DNA from: Streptomyces sp. MBT65
Lineage (GTDB): Bacteria > Actinomycetota > Actinomycetes > Streptomycetales > Streptomycetaceae
Direction: 5' to 3'
Assembly (NCBI RefSeq): GCF_016612545.1
Contig: NZ_JAENRY010000092.1
Location: 1 to 64,000 of the forward strand
DNA: 64,000 bases
Positions 44,922-54,089 of this stretch are shown here, one piece after another. The notes under the pieces were generated by a model. That model was not told where the DNA came from, ran no database searches, and saw only the letters and a list, made by a program, of their open reading frames with translations. The position numbers and the translations under genes are program-made. Numbering within the stretch: the first letter of the stretch is position 1; every line of letters begins with the position of its first letter.

Positions 44922-45238
44922 CCCGCGCCCAAGCCGAAGCCCAGGCCCACGTGCTGGCCTTCGATTTCACCGCCTGCGACGGACACGGCCTCTGCGCCGA
45001 ACTACTCCCCGAACTGGTCGGCCTGGACGAATGGGGCTACCCCGTGCTCCACAGCCCCACGGTCCCGCCCGAACTGCTCCCCCACGCCCGACGCGCGGTC
45101 GCCGCCTGCCCGGTGATGGCCCTCCGCCTCAACCGCGTGCCCACACCTCCGCCCGATCGGCCCTTGAGCCGCACCACGGGCACCCGCGGACGTACGAAGC
45201 CGCTGCTCGACGACTCGCCGTGCGTGAGCGATGCGTGA
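44918..45238 (+). CDS. Small ferredoxin
   Basis: A 106-residue ferredoxin (108 if the ATG at 44912 is used). Its cysteines are in CDGHGLC and AACPVMALRL, the spacing of single-cluster actinobacterial ferredoxins, probably [3Fe-4S]. A histidine sits where a cluster cysteine is in 4Fe-4S forms. It is the last gene of the overlapping ApbE operon, so it likely carries electrons between the NuoF-like protein and another partner. The tail after residue 70 is basic and disordered. Confidence 0.88.
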   Translation: MTRAQAEAQAHVLAFDFTACDGHGLCAELLPELVGLDEWGYPVLHSPTVPPELLPHARRAVAACPVMALRLNRVPTPPPDRPLSRTTGTRGRTKPLLDDSPCVSDA

Positions 45239-45359
45239 GCGGACGAGGCGGCACGGGCCCCACGGTATGGACCGAGCACGGAGCAGTACCTGCCCTGATC
45301 CGACAATTCCGGACACCGAGTCGGCGTCCGGAACCACCCGGCACGATCGGGCCAGGACT

Positions 45360-45659
45360 TCACGTCCAGTGCCTCCAGCGCGGCCCGGCAGAGGTCGTGG
45401 GGGCCTCGGTGATCCGGGCGATGTGCGCGGTGCGCAAGCTCTCGCGCAGCGCGGGCGGCCATCCGGTGGTCAACGGCTGTACCGGACCCGACCCCAGGAC
45501 GGGCACCGCGAGCCGCAGCACTCGGTGGGACCCGAGGACGTTCGCGAGGGTCTCGGGCCGAAGCCGGATCTCCGCGAGGCGTTGGCCCGCCACGTACTGG
45601 TCAAGCAACTCCGAGGCGATCCGCCGGCCCAGCAGCGCGGCACCGTCCCTCATCGACAT
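45360..45659 (-). CDS. Unrecognised 99-residue protein
   Basis: A minus-strand frame with strong G/C third-position bias, unlike a shadow frame. It begins MSMRDGAALLGRRIASELLD and contains QRLAEIRLRPETLANVLGSH, a mostly helical, soluble-looking protein with no membrane segment. The ATG at 45659 (or 45653) has no clear ribosome binding site, and a longer frame to 45761 crosses the box pair. Its start is 13 bp from a strong OsdR-type box, so it is divergent to the SLOG-like gene and may be co-regulated. No family is recognised. Confidence 0.55.
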   Translation of the reverse strand: MSMRDGAALLGRRIASELLDQYVAGQRLAEIRLRPETLANVLGSHRVLRLAVPVLGSGPVQPLTTGWPPALRESLRTAHIARITEAPTTSAGPRWRHWT

Positions 45660-45671
45660 GTTGCCCGGGGC

Positions 45672-45706
45672 GGGCCGTTCGGACCATCCCCGGGGCCGAC
45701 CGGCCC
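45672..45706. promoter_or_regulatory. Paired OsdR-type boxes, exact 21-bp spacing
   Basis: GGGCCGTTCGGACC at 45672-45685 and GGGCCGACCGGCCC at 45693-45706, centres 21 bp apart. The plus gene starts 124 bp downstream. Confidence 0.8.
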
Positions 45707-45829
45707 TGTGCACCACCGCGGCGGCAGTCCATCCTGGGAGGGCGAAGGAGATCAACATCACTTCTGCGCCACCCTGCAGCGGCCGACGCCCTGCCCCGAC
45801 GTACGGAAGAGAAGGAAGGACTGCCGCGG

Positions 45830-46333
45830 ATGATCACTGTCGTCGGGCCCGGCGGCCTCGCCGCACCGGTGCTCACGGCCCTGGAGGAACGCCTCGTCTC
45901 CCCACTGGCCGAATTCGCCCGGACCGGCAGCGCCGTACTCGTGCGCGCCGGGCACGGTCTGCCGCTGGCTGCCGGACGTGCGGCACGCAGGGCAGGACTG
46001 CGCCTTGTGACCGTGCTGCCCTCGAAGAACGGCGTCCCCGCCCAACTGCGCGAGTCCGACCGCATAGCGGCCGGCGAACTGCTGCTGCTGTCCGAGCAAG
46101 TGCATCTGCTCGACTACGATCCCGCCCGCCGCGACTCCTGCATACGCGCGGAGGAACACCTGCTCGGTACCTGCACCCGGGTACTGGCCGTCTGGGACGG
46201 CTCACCCACCAACAGCCAGGATGCCACCGCCCACCTGGTCGCCTTCGCCCGAAGCCACGGCCTGGACGTGGACGTCCTCCCGCCGCCCGGCACCCGAGGT
46301 CACCCGGCGGCGCCCTGCCGGGAGCCATCATGA
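45830..46333 (+). CDS. SLOG-like Rossmann-fold protein
   Basis: A 167-residue protein that looks like the SLOG superfamily (DprA/YspA-like nucleotide-binding fold). It opens MITVVGPGGLAAPVL. The middle has VLVRAGHGLPLAAGRAARR and the end has RVLAVWDGSPTNSQDATAHL, matching the final strand-loop of SLOG proteins. A ligand such as a nucleotide or cofactor is likely but unproven. Its stop overlaps the PPOX start at 46330, so the two form an operon under the boxes at 45672-45706. Confidence 0.65.
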   Translation: MITVVGPGGLAAPVLTALEERLVSPLAEFARTGSAVLVRAGHGLPLAAGRAARRAGLRLVTVLPSKNGVPAQLRESDRIAAGELLLLSEQVHLLDYDPARRDSCIRAEEHLLGTCTRVLAVWDGSPTNSQDATAHLVAFARSHGLDVDVLPPPGTRGHPAAPCREPS

Positions 46334-46752
46334 CCAGCTGGCCTCCAGGGATATCCACCGCAAGGATGACCGAACTAAGCCGGGAGGAGTCCCTGTCACT
46401 GCTGGCAGGCATCCCCTTGGGCCGCGTCGGGTTCACCCACCGGGCACTGCCTGTGATCCGCCCGGTCAACCACCTCGTCGACGGCGACACGATCATCATC
46501 CGCACCCACACCGGCTCAGCCCTGACCGGCAGCTCCAGCGTCGCCGAGGTAGTCGTGTACGAAGCCGACGACCTGGATCTCCTCGCCCACACCGGGTGGA
46601 GCGTCATGGTGACCGGACGCGCCAGCCGCATCACGGCGCCCCTCGACATATCCCGCTATCAGAAACTGCTCACCCCCTGGATCGACAAGGAAATGGACCA
46701 CCTCATCTCCATCGCGTCCGAGATCGTGACCGGCTTCCGTCTCGAACGCTGA
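46330..46752 (+). CDS. Pyridoxamine 5'-phosphate oxidase-fold protein
   Basis: A 140-residue split-barrel flavin/F420-binding protein. The family core is visible: GRVGFTHRALPVIRPVNHLVD (about 32-52), TIIIRTHTGSAL, VVVYEADDLDLLAHTGWSVM and ISRYQKLLTPW. Members of this class are controlled by DosR in mycobacteria. It resembles the protein at 57323-57757. An internal ATG at 46366 could be the true start. Confidence 0.88.
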   Translation: MTSWPPGISTARMTELSREESLSLLAGIPLGRVGFTHRALPVIRPVNHLVDGDTIIIRTHTGSALTGSSSVAEVVVYEADDLDLLAHTGWSVMVTGRASRITAPLDISRYQKLLTPWIDKEMDHLISIASEIVTGFRLER

Positions 46753-47075
46753 CCACACGACGGCCATGGTGAGACACCAAGGCACAGAGGCCACCGGCAC
46801 CAGACTCCGGTGTCCGCACCACCATCGGTAACCGGAGGTTCCGGTTGTGGACGCAGCCGCAACTGAATACCGGGCCGGCTTAAGGCGCCTTCACCTGCAC
46901 GCGCAGGGAATGAGCGCGGCAGAGTGCGAGGGCGGTCCGGCCGACCGTCGACAGCCTCCTCGGCTCGCCGCTTCCCCGCCCGGAAACCGCGCCTCCGTTC
47001 CGGCCAGGAAATGTCACGAAAGAACACTTCGCGGCAAGACACCCGCCCTCGGTGTGGTTGATGCTGAGATATGCC
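46753..47075. other. Gap before the PAS-PP2C gene
   Basis: About 320 bp. GTG 46847 follows a good GGAGG site, but the frame turns arginine/proline-rich within 25 codons, so I do not call it. No OsdR-type box was found. Confidence 0.4.
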
Positions 47076-49025
47076 ATGGAATCAGGCATGGGCCAGACAC
47101 GCCCCAACATGATCCCGGTGGCCGAAGAGCCGTTCCGCGCTCTGCTGGAAGCGGCTCCCGACGCGATGGTGATCGTGGACGACTCCGGCGTCATCCGCCT
47201 GGTCAATGCCCAGACCGAAGCCCTGTTCGGCCATTCCCGCAACGAACTGCTCGGCCGCCCCATCGAGATGCTGGTCCCGGAACGCTTCCGCGCCCAGCAC
47301 CCCGGTCACCGCCTGGGATACTCCACCAACCAGCAGGTCCGTCCGATGGGCGCCAACCTGGACCTGTACGGGCTGCGCCGCGACGGGGCCGAGTTCCCGG
47401 TCGAGATCAGCCTCAGCCCGCTGCAGACACCCGACGGACTGCTGATCTCCGCCGCCGTGCGGGACGTCAGCGAACGCAAGGCAGCCGAAGCACGCTTCCG
47501 CGCCCTGCTGGAAGCCGCCCCGGACGCCATCGTCATCGTGGACGACACCGGCACCATCCAGCTGGTCAACGCACAGACCGAAGCCCTCTTCGGCTACCGG
47601 CGGGAAGAACTCCTGGGACAGCAGGTGGAAATCCTGGTCCCCCAGCGGTTCCACCATCACCACCCCGCCCACCGCCACGGCTACGTCGACAACCGGCGGG
47701 TGCGACCCATGGGCGCCGGACTGGAACTGTACGGACTACGCCGCGACGGGGTCGAGTTCCCGGTAGAGATCAGCCTCAGCCCGCTGGAGACCCCGGACGG
47801 CACACTGGTCTCCGCCGCCATCCGCGATGTCACCGAACGCAAGAAGGCAGAGGCCCAGCTCGCCGAACTCTACGAACAGCAGCGCCATGTCGCCCTGACC
47901 CTGCAGCGCAGCCTGATGGGCTCGCCTGCCCCACTGCCCGGCATGGACACCTCCAGCCGCTACTTCCCCGCAGGCCAGGGACCCGGCGTGGGCGGGGACT
48001 GGTTCGACCTGATCGCCCTCGGCGGCGGACGCATGGGCGTCCTGATCGGCGACGTCATGGGCCGCGGCCTGGAGGCCGCCGCCGTCATGGGCCAACTCCG
48101 CTCGGCCTCCCATGCCCTGGCCAAGACCGGGATGCCGCCCTGGCAGCTGATGCGGGCCCTGGACGCCGTCGTCAGCGAACTGCCCGACCAGCTCGTCACC
48201 TGCTGCTACCTGGTCCTGGACCCCGACGAGAGCGCCCTGACGGTGTGCTCGGCCGGTCATCTGCCGGTGCTGGTGGTGGATCCCACCGGCCAGGTCCGCA
48301 GGCTCCCGGTCGATGTCAGTGTGCCGCTGGGCGTCGGCGACGTGCCCCACCAGGAGACCCGAATCACCGTGTCGCCGGCCTCGGTGCTGGCCCTCTACAC
48401 CGACGGCCTGGTGGAAACCCCCACCAGCGACATCGAACTGCAGATCGACGCCCTCGCAATCGCCCTGGAAAAGGCCATCGCCGACACCATCTGCCTGGAG
48501 CGGGCCGCCGACTCGGTTCTCACCGCCCTGCTGCCCGACCCCCAGGACTACAGCGACGACGTGACCCTGCTCCTGGCCCGCATCCCGCCCGCCCCGGTGA
48601 CCGCCGTGTCCGCGCTCCTTCCAGCACAGCCCATCAGCGTGCGGGAAGGACGCCAGTTCCTGCGCCGCACCCTGCAGGACTGGCACTGCGAACCCCTCAC
48701 CGACACCGCCTGCCTGCTGGCCTCCGAGCTGCTGTCCAACTCGGTACGCCACGCCTGCGATCCCCTGCGGCTGCGCCTGCGACGCACCAGGGACGAACTC
48801 CACATCGAAGTCTGCGACGGCAGCCCGGTCCTGCCCCGTGCCAGGACCGCGGGCCCCGACGAGGAGTCGGGCCGCGGACTGGCCCTGCTCGACCAACTCG
48901 CCTCCACCTGGGGAACCCTGCTCGCCGAAGAAGGCAAAACCGTGTGGTTCTCACTCCCCCTGCCCGGCTCTCCTCACCATCAAGGCGAGAGCACGTCGGC
49001 AGACGCGAGTGGCGCCCCGGAGTAA
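47076..49025 (+). CDS. PAS-PAS-PP2C-HATPase signalling protein
   Basis: About 649 residues. Two PAS domains are near-duplicates of each other (FRALLEAAPDAMVIVDD and FRALLEAAPDAIVIVDD), each ending in LYGLRRDG(A/V)EFPVEISLSP. A SpoIIE/RsbU-type PP2C phosphatase follows (GVGGDWFDLI, GDVMGRGLEAA, YTDGLVE), then a RsbW-like HATPase (LASELLSNSVRHA). Such proteins control sigma-factor partner switching after signal sensing by PAS. Start is uncertain: GTG 47052 and ATG 47061, 47076, 47088 or 47109 are all possible. Confidence 0.9.
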   Translation: MESGMGQTRPNMIPVAEEPFRALLEAAPDAMVIVDDSGVIRLVNAQTEALFGHSRNELLGRPIEMLVPERFRAQHPGHRLGYSTNQQVRPMGANLDLYGLRRDGAEFPVEISLSPLQTPDGLLISAAVRDVSERKAAEARFRALLEAAPDAIVIVDDTGTIQLVNAQTEALFGYRREELLGQQVEILVPQRFHHHHPAHRHGYVDNRRVRPMGAGLELYGLRRDGVEFPVEISLSPLETPDGTLVSAAIRDVTERKKAEAQLAELYEQQRHVALTLQRSLMGSPAPLPGMDTSSRYFPAGQGPGVGGDWFDLIALGGGRMGVLIGDVMGRGLEAAAVMGQLRSASHALAKTGMPPWQLMRALDAVVSELPDQLVTCCYLVLDPDESALTVCSAGHLPVLVVDPTGQVRRLPVDVSVPLGVGDVPHQETRITVSPASVLALYTDGLVETPTSDIELQIDALAIALEKAIADTICLERAADSVLTALLPDPQDYSDDVTLLLARIPPAPVTAVSALLPAQPISVREGRQFLRRTLQDWHCEPLTDTACLLASELLSNSVRHACDPLRLRLRRTRDELHIEVCDGSPVLPRARTAGPDEESGRGLALLDQLASTWGTLLAEEGKTVWFSLPLPGSPHHQGESTSADASGAPE

Positions 49026-49369
49026 CCACTCCTGCCCAGGCATCTCACCCTGTTCCCACGGAACTGCACCGCGCACGCCGAATCCCGCGAAGTGAGCGCC
49101 GATCGCCGAGACCCGCCCGTTGCCCCGGCAGGAGCCTCAGTTCCCGCCCGCTTGACGGGATACCACCGCACGGGTTTCCGATCAGGACGGGCAGCCACAG
49201 GCGCTGAAGACGCGCACACCGCCACGGGGCAGTTGCGCGCTGGCCCGTGGCACCCGGCGTGAGCGGGGGCGGCTGGGCTGAGCTTCTCCGGAAATCCGCG
49301 TCACAGACGTCGCCAGGTCGGGTCTGACGGTACGAGAGCAACGGTTGAACGAAGCAGATAGGACCTGCC
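49026..49369. other. Gap with no gene seen
   Basis: About 344 bp between the PAS-PP2C gene and the broken Asp23 cassette. Only shadow frames were seen. No clear hairpin or box. Confidence 0.4.
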
Positions 49370-49865
49370 ATGACCACGCAGACCGCACCGACTTCCCAGA
49401 ACGTGTCCACCCCGCAGACCCGCACAGAGCACGACGGACGTGTCCGGCGGTGTCACCGGGGCCGACCAGCCGACCGCGAACCGCGGCCGTACCTCGATCG
49501 CCGATGTCGTCGTGGTGAAGGTCGCGGGCATCGCGGCACGGGAGATCCCGGGCGTGTACGACATGGGCGGCGGCCTGTCGCGGACCATCGGCGCCGTCCG
49601 TGACCGGGTACCCGGCGGCCGACCGAACGTCGGGCGCGGTGTGAAGGTCGAGGTCGGCGAGCGTCAGACGGCCGTCGACCTGGACCTCATCGTGTAATAC
49701 GGCGTCCCGATCACGGACGTCGCGCGTGACGTGCGGGAGAACGTCATCTCCGCCGTGGAACGCGTCACCGGCCTGGAGGTGGTGGAGGTCAACGTCACCG
49801 TCAACGACGTGCACCTGCCCGAGGACGACGCCGAGAGCCCGACCACGGACTCCCGAGTGGAGTGA
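49370..49865 (+). pseudogene. Asp23/Gls24 envelope-stress gene, broken twice
   Basis: The frame starts MTTQTAPTSQNVSTPQTRTEH, shifts by one base near 49435, and continues GGVTGADQPTANRGRTSIAD, VVVKVAGIAAREIPGVYDMG and VKVEVGERQTAVDLDLIV. A TAA codon at 49695 then interrupts what should read VEYGVPITDVARDVREN, and the frame resumes to VNDVHLPEDDAESP and a final TGA at 49865. Asp23/Gls24 proteins act at the envelope under alkaline or general stress. Two separate lesions make this a true pseudogene unless both are errors. Confidence 0.82.
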
Positions 49866-49914
49866 TCGTTCCCACTGGCAGCAGGCCCGACAGCCGCAGA
49901 GAAAGGTGCACGTG

Positions 49915-50100
49915 GTGAGCAGACCGGTCGTGGGGATGGCCGCCGGGATGGCGTTGGCCTTCGCCGGATCCTTCGGGGGCTTCGGGGCATTCCTCCTCGT
50001 GGCCGCCCTGGGGTCGCTGGGGTGGGCAGTGGGCCACTGGTTCGACGGTGGCGGACGGATGCAGGACCTGCGGGACGCCTATGAGCGGAGCCGTCGATGA
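49915..50100 (+). CDS. Small DUF2273-like membrane protein
   Basis: A 61-residue protein with two hydrophobic stretches (MAAGMALAFAGSFGGFGAFLL and AALGSLGWAVGHWF) and a charged tail. This fits the small integral membrane proteins (DUF2273-like) that accompany Asp23 genes. GTG 49915 or the adjacent GTG 49912 follows GAAAGG. Its stop overlaps the start of the next gene (ATGA), so the cassette was one operon. Confidence 0.72.
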   Translation: MSRPVVGMAAGMALAFAGSFGGFGAFLLVAALGSLGWAVGHWFDGGGRMQDLRDAYERSRR

Positions 50101-50492
50101 CCACGGCAGCACAGCGCGGCACAACAACCGTCTCGGACAAGGCCGTCCGCAAGATCGCCGAACGGGCGGCCGTCGAAGCGCTGGCCGACCGAGGAGCCAC
50201 GGCCGTGCGCGGCATCGCGAAAGGCAGCGCAGGCGTGCGCGGGCTGGGGGCAGACGTGGCCGTCGATGTGGCCCTGCCCTATCCGGCCCCGCGCGCCGAG
50301 ACGGTACGTCGGCTCCAGGAGCATGTCGGTTCCCGCACCCGGCAGTTGACCGGCCTCGATGTAACCCGGCCGCGGGTAGGAGTCACCGCCCTGACCCCGC
50401 CGCCGGCCGACAGCACGGCCACAGAACAGAAGGAGACGCCAGCCCACACACCCACGGCAGCGACAAGCGGCACCCGCACACCCTGGCGTTAG
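50097..50492 (+). CDS. Asp23/Gls24-like protein
   Basis: A 131-residue protein related to the Asp23/Gls24 family, with VSDKAVRKIAERAAVEALAD and VRGLGADVAVDVALPYPAPR, the order seen in the core fold, followed by a disordered tail. It probably contributes to an envelope-associated complex with the membrane protein before it. It overlaps that gene by four bases. Confidence 0.72.
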   Translation: MTTAAQRGTTTVSDKAVRKIAERAAVEALADRGATAVRGIAKGSAGVRGLGADVAVDVALPYPAPRAETVRRLQEHVGSRTRQLTGLDVTRPRVGVTALTPPPADSTATEQKETPAHTPTAATSGTRTPWR

Positions 50493-50513
50493 TGGTCGCA
50501 ACGGCGGCTCCCG

Positions 50514-50936
50514 ATGACACTGCTCACGCTGGCGGCAACCGTGGCCGCCGGCGCGCTGACCGTCGACATGGTCATGGTCCACACCGCGCACCGACCGGCC
50601 GCCGCCTGGCGCACCGGGACCCTCCACTGGGCGGCGGAGCACGCCCCCGGCGAGCCCGCTGTCATCGGCGGCTCCGGCGCGGTCGCCGTACTCGGCCTGC
50701 TGCTGATCGTCCTGGCTCTGACACCTGGACACCGCGGGCTGCTCACCATCGCCTGCGGCCCGCGGTTGGGCGCGGCGGTCGACCGCCGCGCGGTCGCAGC
50801 CCTCGTACGGGACGCCGTGGGATGCCTGAGCCTTCCTCCACGCCCGGGACCCTTCACACCGCGGATTGCGATCAAAGCCGTATGCCCCGCGTCGCAAACC
50901 GCTGGAGGCGGACGAACTTCAGGTGGGAGGCACTGA
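50514..50936 (+). CDS. Membrane-anchor protein, probably truncated (DUF6286-like)
   Basis: About 140 residues. Two hydrophobic segments (LLTLAATVAAGALTVDMVMV and GSGAVAVLGLLLIVLALTPG) and RGLLTIACGPRLGAAVDRR match the front of the AmaP/DUF6286-like anchors found with Asp23 genes. After VAALVRDAVG the reading turns into proline-rich sequence and ends, so the C-terminal domain appears lost. With the break in the first Asp23 gene, this cassette is probably not functional. Confidence 0.55.
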   Translation: MTLLTLAATVAAGALTVDMVMVHTAHRPAAAWRTGTLHWAAEHAPGEPAVIGGSGAVAVLGLLLIVLALTPGHRGLLTIACGPRLGAAVDRRAVAALVRDAVGCLSLPPRPGPFTPRIAIKAVCPASQTAGGGRTSGGRH

Positions 50937-51120
50937 TCGGTGGAAGTCCTCCGAGGCCGGGCTGCCGAACTCCACACGGCAGGACGGACGACGGTGTGCG
51001 GTCAGCCTATTGCGTGCGGTGGTGGAGGTGCCACCGGGAGAGGCGCTGATCAGCAGCGTGCCGCGAAGGGCTCAGGTCGGCGACAACGGCCCCGCCGACG
51101 CCGGAAGTTCGGCCTGCTCG

Positions 51121-51846
51121 TCACCCCGCCGAGGGACTCGGCGAGAGCGTGCTGGTCACCGGTGAGGTGAGGACGACCTGTGGCTGGCCGGCGATCGGGG
51201 GCGGCGGGGTCAGGTCCTGGGCCGGGAGTGTGGGTGCGGTGGTCTCCTGGACGAGGACCTGGCCGAAGTCGACCACTCCGGTCTTCTCAAGGACCGCGAT
51301 GTGGTCCAGGACAGTGCCGTTGGCCTGGTCCGCGAGAGAACGAACCAGCGAGTTCCTCGTGGTGGTGCGGACGCTGGCGATCGTGGAGAGGAGCCGGCCG
51401 TCCGCCGCGCGCACGATGGTGGCCATGTCGGTGTCGAACTGTTTGCCGCTGTCCGCGTTCAACGTGGCCACGAAGCCCTGCTGTTGGGGCGACGGCTGAT
51501 TGGGCAGTGTGATGTCCAGCTGTCCGGCGACGTTGCGGCACGCGGCGTCCAGTGAGGCATGTCCGTCGACCATGTGCTCCCCGGCGGTCCTGACCGCCTT
51601 CGTCGTACCTTTCCGCAGGGCCGTCTGACCGACGGGGTACTCCCACAGCCCGGCAGCGCGCACCTCGACCACGAAGTCCCGGTCGGCTTCCGTCAGCGGC
51701 CCGGTCTCCGGGGTGGCGATGACTCGTTCGGGCGCGCTGCTGACTTTCTGGACGCCGATCATGGCGGGATAAAGAAACGACCCGAGCGTGGCAGCAAGTG
51801 CACCACCCAGGACCAGAGTTCCCGCCGCTTTCCGTGAAACAAGCAC
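51121..51846 (-). CDS. Exported DUF4142 protein
   Basis: A 241-residue protein with a basic start and one hydrophobic segment (AAGTLVLGGALAATLGSFLY) that acts as signal or anchor. A DUF4142 helical domain follows (LTEADRDFVVEVRAAGLWEY, MVDGHASLDAACRNVAGQL). A proline/serine-rich tail ends it. DUF4142 proteins resemble ferritin-like bundles but have no firm role. GGAGACACA before GTG 51846 supports that start over the longer frame. No OsdR-type box was seen. Confidence 0.82.
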   Translation of the reverse strand: MLVSRKAAGTLVLGGALAATLGSFLYPAMIGVQKVSSAPERVIATPETGPLTEADRDFVVEVRAAGLWEYPVGQTALRKGTTKAVRTAGEHMVDGHASLDAACRNVAGQLDITLPNQPSPQQQGFVATLNADSGKQFDTDMATIVRAADGRLLSTIASVRTTTRNSLVRSLADQANGTVLDHIAVLEKTGVVDFGQVLVQETTAPTLPAQDLTPPPPIAGQPQVVLTSPVTSTLSPSPSAG

Positions 51847-52070
51847 TGTGTCTCCTGTCCGGTTCGGAAACCGCACGTACAGAGGTATGGATGTGGGATC
51901 TCGCGGAGCCTTGTGGGCACGCGAAGGCTTCGGTAGATCGGCGTTCGGTACCCCGACCACACGCGTACTGGCCTCGGCCATCCCGGAATCGACCGGGACC
52001 TGAGTTCGGAAGGCGGCTCGCCTGTGGTGCCCGAGTCACAGTGAGGGGCCATGCCTTCGTCGCGTCCTGC

Positions 52071-52796
52071 CTACCGTCGGCTGGTGGAGAAGTAGGTGCC
52101 GTGCCAGGTGTGGTTCCAGACCTGGCTGGTGGCGGCGTTGACCGACAGCATGCCGGTGATCTTGCCGGTGCGCAGGGTGTAGGTGCCGGGGTAGGACTTC
52201 CGGGTCGCCTGGGGCCGGCTCGATATCACGGGCGCGAAGCCACGTCAGGGCGATGTTCTTTGCCTGCCGGCCCAGGACCCGGCTGCTGCTGCTGCTGCTG
52301 TAGTCCGTGTTCCACATCATCGTCGGCCCGTACTCGATCTGCACGGTTCCGTCGGGCGGACCAGGATCTCGCTGACCGCGGCGCCGCAGCCGCTCTGCAG
52401 TACGGCGTGGAGGTTCCGGGAGAACTGCATGACCTCCCCGGCCCGCAGTGCGAGCCGGTCGGGAAACGCCGTGGTCTGCTTCCGGACCTGGTCAAGGGTT
52501 TGCGCCCGGGTGCCATTGCCAGCCAACCACCAGTTGCCCATATGACCGTTGCCCATCATGGCGGAGCCCCACGCTCCGCTCCACACATCAGATCCCCACC
52601 CACTGGTCGGGCCTGCTGCGGCGGGCGTGGTGCCAGGAGTGGCGTTGCGGCCCATGGCAGTGCGGCCGACAGTGACGGTCGGGGGACGAGCGGTCGTCGT
52701 GACGGCGCTACCGTTCCCGCCACCCATTCCCAGGGTCTCGGCTCCCGTCACGGCCCGCGCCGCCAAAGCCACGACACGTGCGCGCCCATGAATCAT
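52071..52796 (-). pseudogene. Exported protein with two frameshifts
   Basis: ATG 52796 (after GGAGG at eight bases) begins MIHGRARVVALAARAVTGAE, an Ala/Gly-rich leader. The first frame runs through SGWGSDVWSGAWGSAMMGNG to EILVRP. The reading shifts near 52345 to GTVQIEYGPTMMWNTDY, then again near 52200 to QATRKSYPGTYTLRTGKITG, and ends at 52071 (FSTSRR). A (CTG)n run encodes six serines at about 52280-52300. Original function unknown. An OsdR-type box pair upstream says it belonged to the regulon. Confidence 0.7.
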
Positions 52797-52885
52797 GGTC
52801 ATTACCTCCGCGATGCCCGCCGGTCTGCGCCGACACGGCCAGGGTGTGCATCGCCACGGTCTCGTCGTCGCGGGGGAGAAAAACA

Positions 52886-52920
52886 GGGCCGTTCGGCCCT
52901 CGGTCGCCGACGAACGGCCC
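52886..52920 (-). promoter_or_regulatory. Paired OsdR-type boxes before broken exported protein
   Basis: GGGCCGTTCGGCCC at 52886-52899 and CCGACGAACGGCCC at 52907-52920, centres exactly 21 bp apart, 90-125 bp before the start at 52796. Confidence 0.78.
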
Positions 52921-53166
52921 ATTTGGATCAACCGCTACGGGTCCACGGACTCCGGCAGCTTCCGTCGCAGTGCCCCCGGTCAAGCCGAACCGCAGGAATC
53001 GCATCCCGGCTGCCGAACGTCCACCCGCGCAAGGCAAGACCCTTGTGGTAAGCGGAAGTTGTCATGCGGACATCCACGGCAAGAAGCCCGTCGCAGCACT
53101 CACGGAGTAGTCACCGGAAAGCGACGTGCGGTGAAAGTCGTATGCGTCGTTTGGGCTGGGGGTCGT

Positions 53167-53203
53167 GGGAAAAGGACCTGCCCAGCAGGCACCTCGCCGA
53201 CGG
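53167..53203 (+). repeat. Hairpin-bearing direct repeat, left copy
   Basis: GGAAAAGGACCTGCCCAGCA followed by GGCACCTCGCCGACGG. It contains the small inverted repeat CCTGC-CCA-GCAGG and matches a copy at 54051-54089 in the same direction. Confidence 0.6.
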
Positions 53204-54050
53204 CCCACCAGTACCCTCTGCCAGAACCTCGGCACCGCCGTCGAAGCCACCGTCAGACTCCACAGCACGTGCCTCAACACGGCTTTCACCAGCTCAGATG
53301 ACCCTACGAGCGATGACGACAACGCGGATGCGACGAAGACGATGTCGCCGATCGAAGCTCGTATCCGAGAGCGGCACGCGACCATCCATGCCCTGCTGGC
53401 CCAGGGGCCCGGGATCAGGGAGATCGCCAGGGAACTGCACATGGGTGGTAACACCGTCCCCCGGAACGCCCGTGCGTCAGTCCCCGAACAGCTGCTGACC
53501 GGAAGGCGCCAGTCCCGGGCCACCCAGCTCGACCCCTACAAGTCCCACCTGGACAAACGCTGGGCCGAAGGACACACCAACGCCATCCAGCTGCTTGCCG
53601 AGCGCCAGATCCTGGGCTACCGCGGGAGCTATCAGATCATCAGCGACTATCTTCGACCGAGGCGCCGCCGACGCATCCGCACCACCAGGAATCCGCCGGA
53701 TCACCGGCTGGATGATGCGGCACCCCGAGCAGCTGACCGACGGAGAACGCCAACAGGTCGTCGCCCTGCCTGCCCACTGCCCTGAGCTGAAGGCCCTCCA
53801 CGAGCACGTCCGCGGCTTCGCAGAGATCCTTCAAACCCGCTCCGGTCAGCACCTCAAAGGCTGGATCATCGCCGTCCGCACCGAGGACCCGCCCCGATTG
53901 CATGCCTTCGCCACCGGTCTGGAGAAGGACCGGGATGCCGTGCTCAAGGGCCTGGGTACATGCTGGAACTCCGGCCCCGTCGAAGGCCGGGTCAACCACA
54001 TCATTCTCCGGATGACCAGGAAACCGTCATGTCCGATTCGGGAGGCCATG

Positions 54051-54089
54051 CGGAAAAGGGCCTGCTACGGCAGGCACCTCGCCGCGCGG
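54051..54089 (+). repeat. Hairpin-bearing direct repeat, right copy
   Basis: GGAAAAGGGCCTGCTACGGC followed by AGGCACCTCGCCGCGCGG. It matches the left copy at 53167-53203 and keeps the CCTGC/GCAGG hairpin. The ISL3 remnant lies between the copies. Confidence 0.6.

Noticed and set aside
46847..49207. Long plus frame running through the PAS-PP2C gene
   Set aside because: Composition is Arg/Pro-rich and the PAS, PP2C and HATPase motifs all lie in another frame.
52274..52304. CTG triplet run
   Set aside because: Considered as a microsatellite switch, but a triplet unit does not change frame; it encodes a serine run in the broken exported protein.
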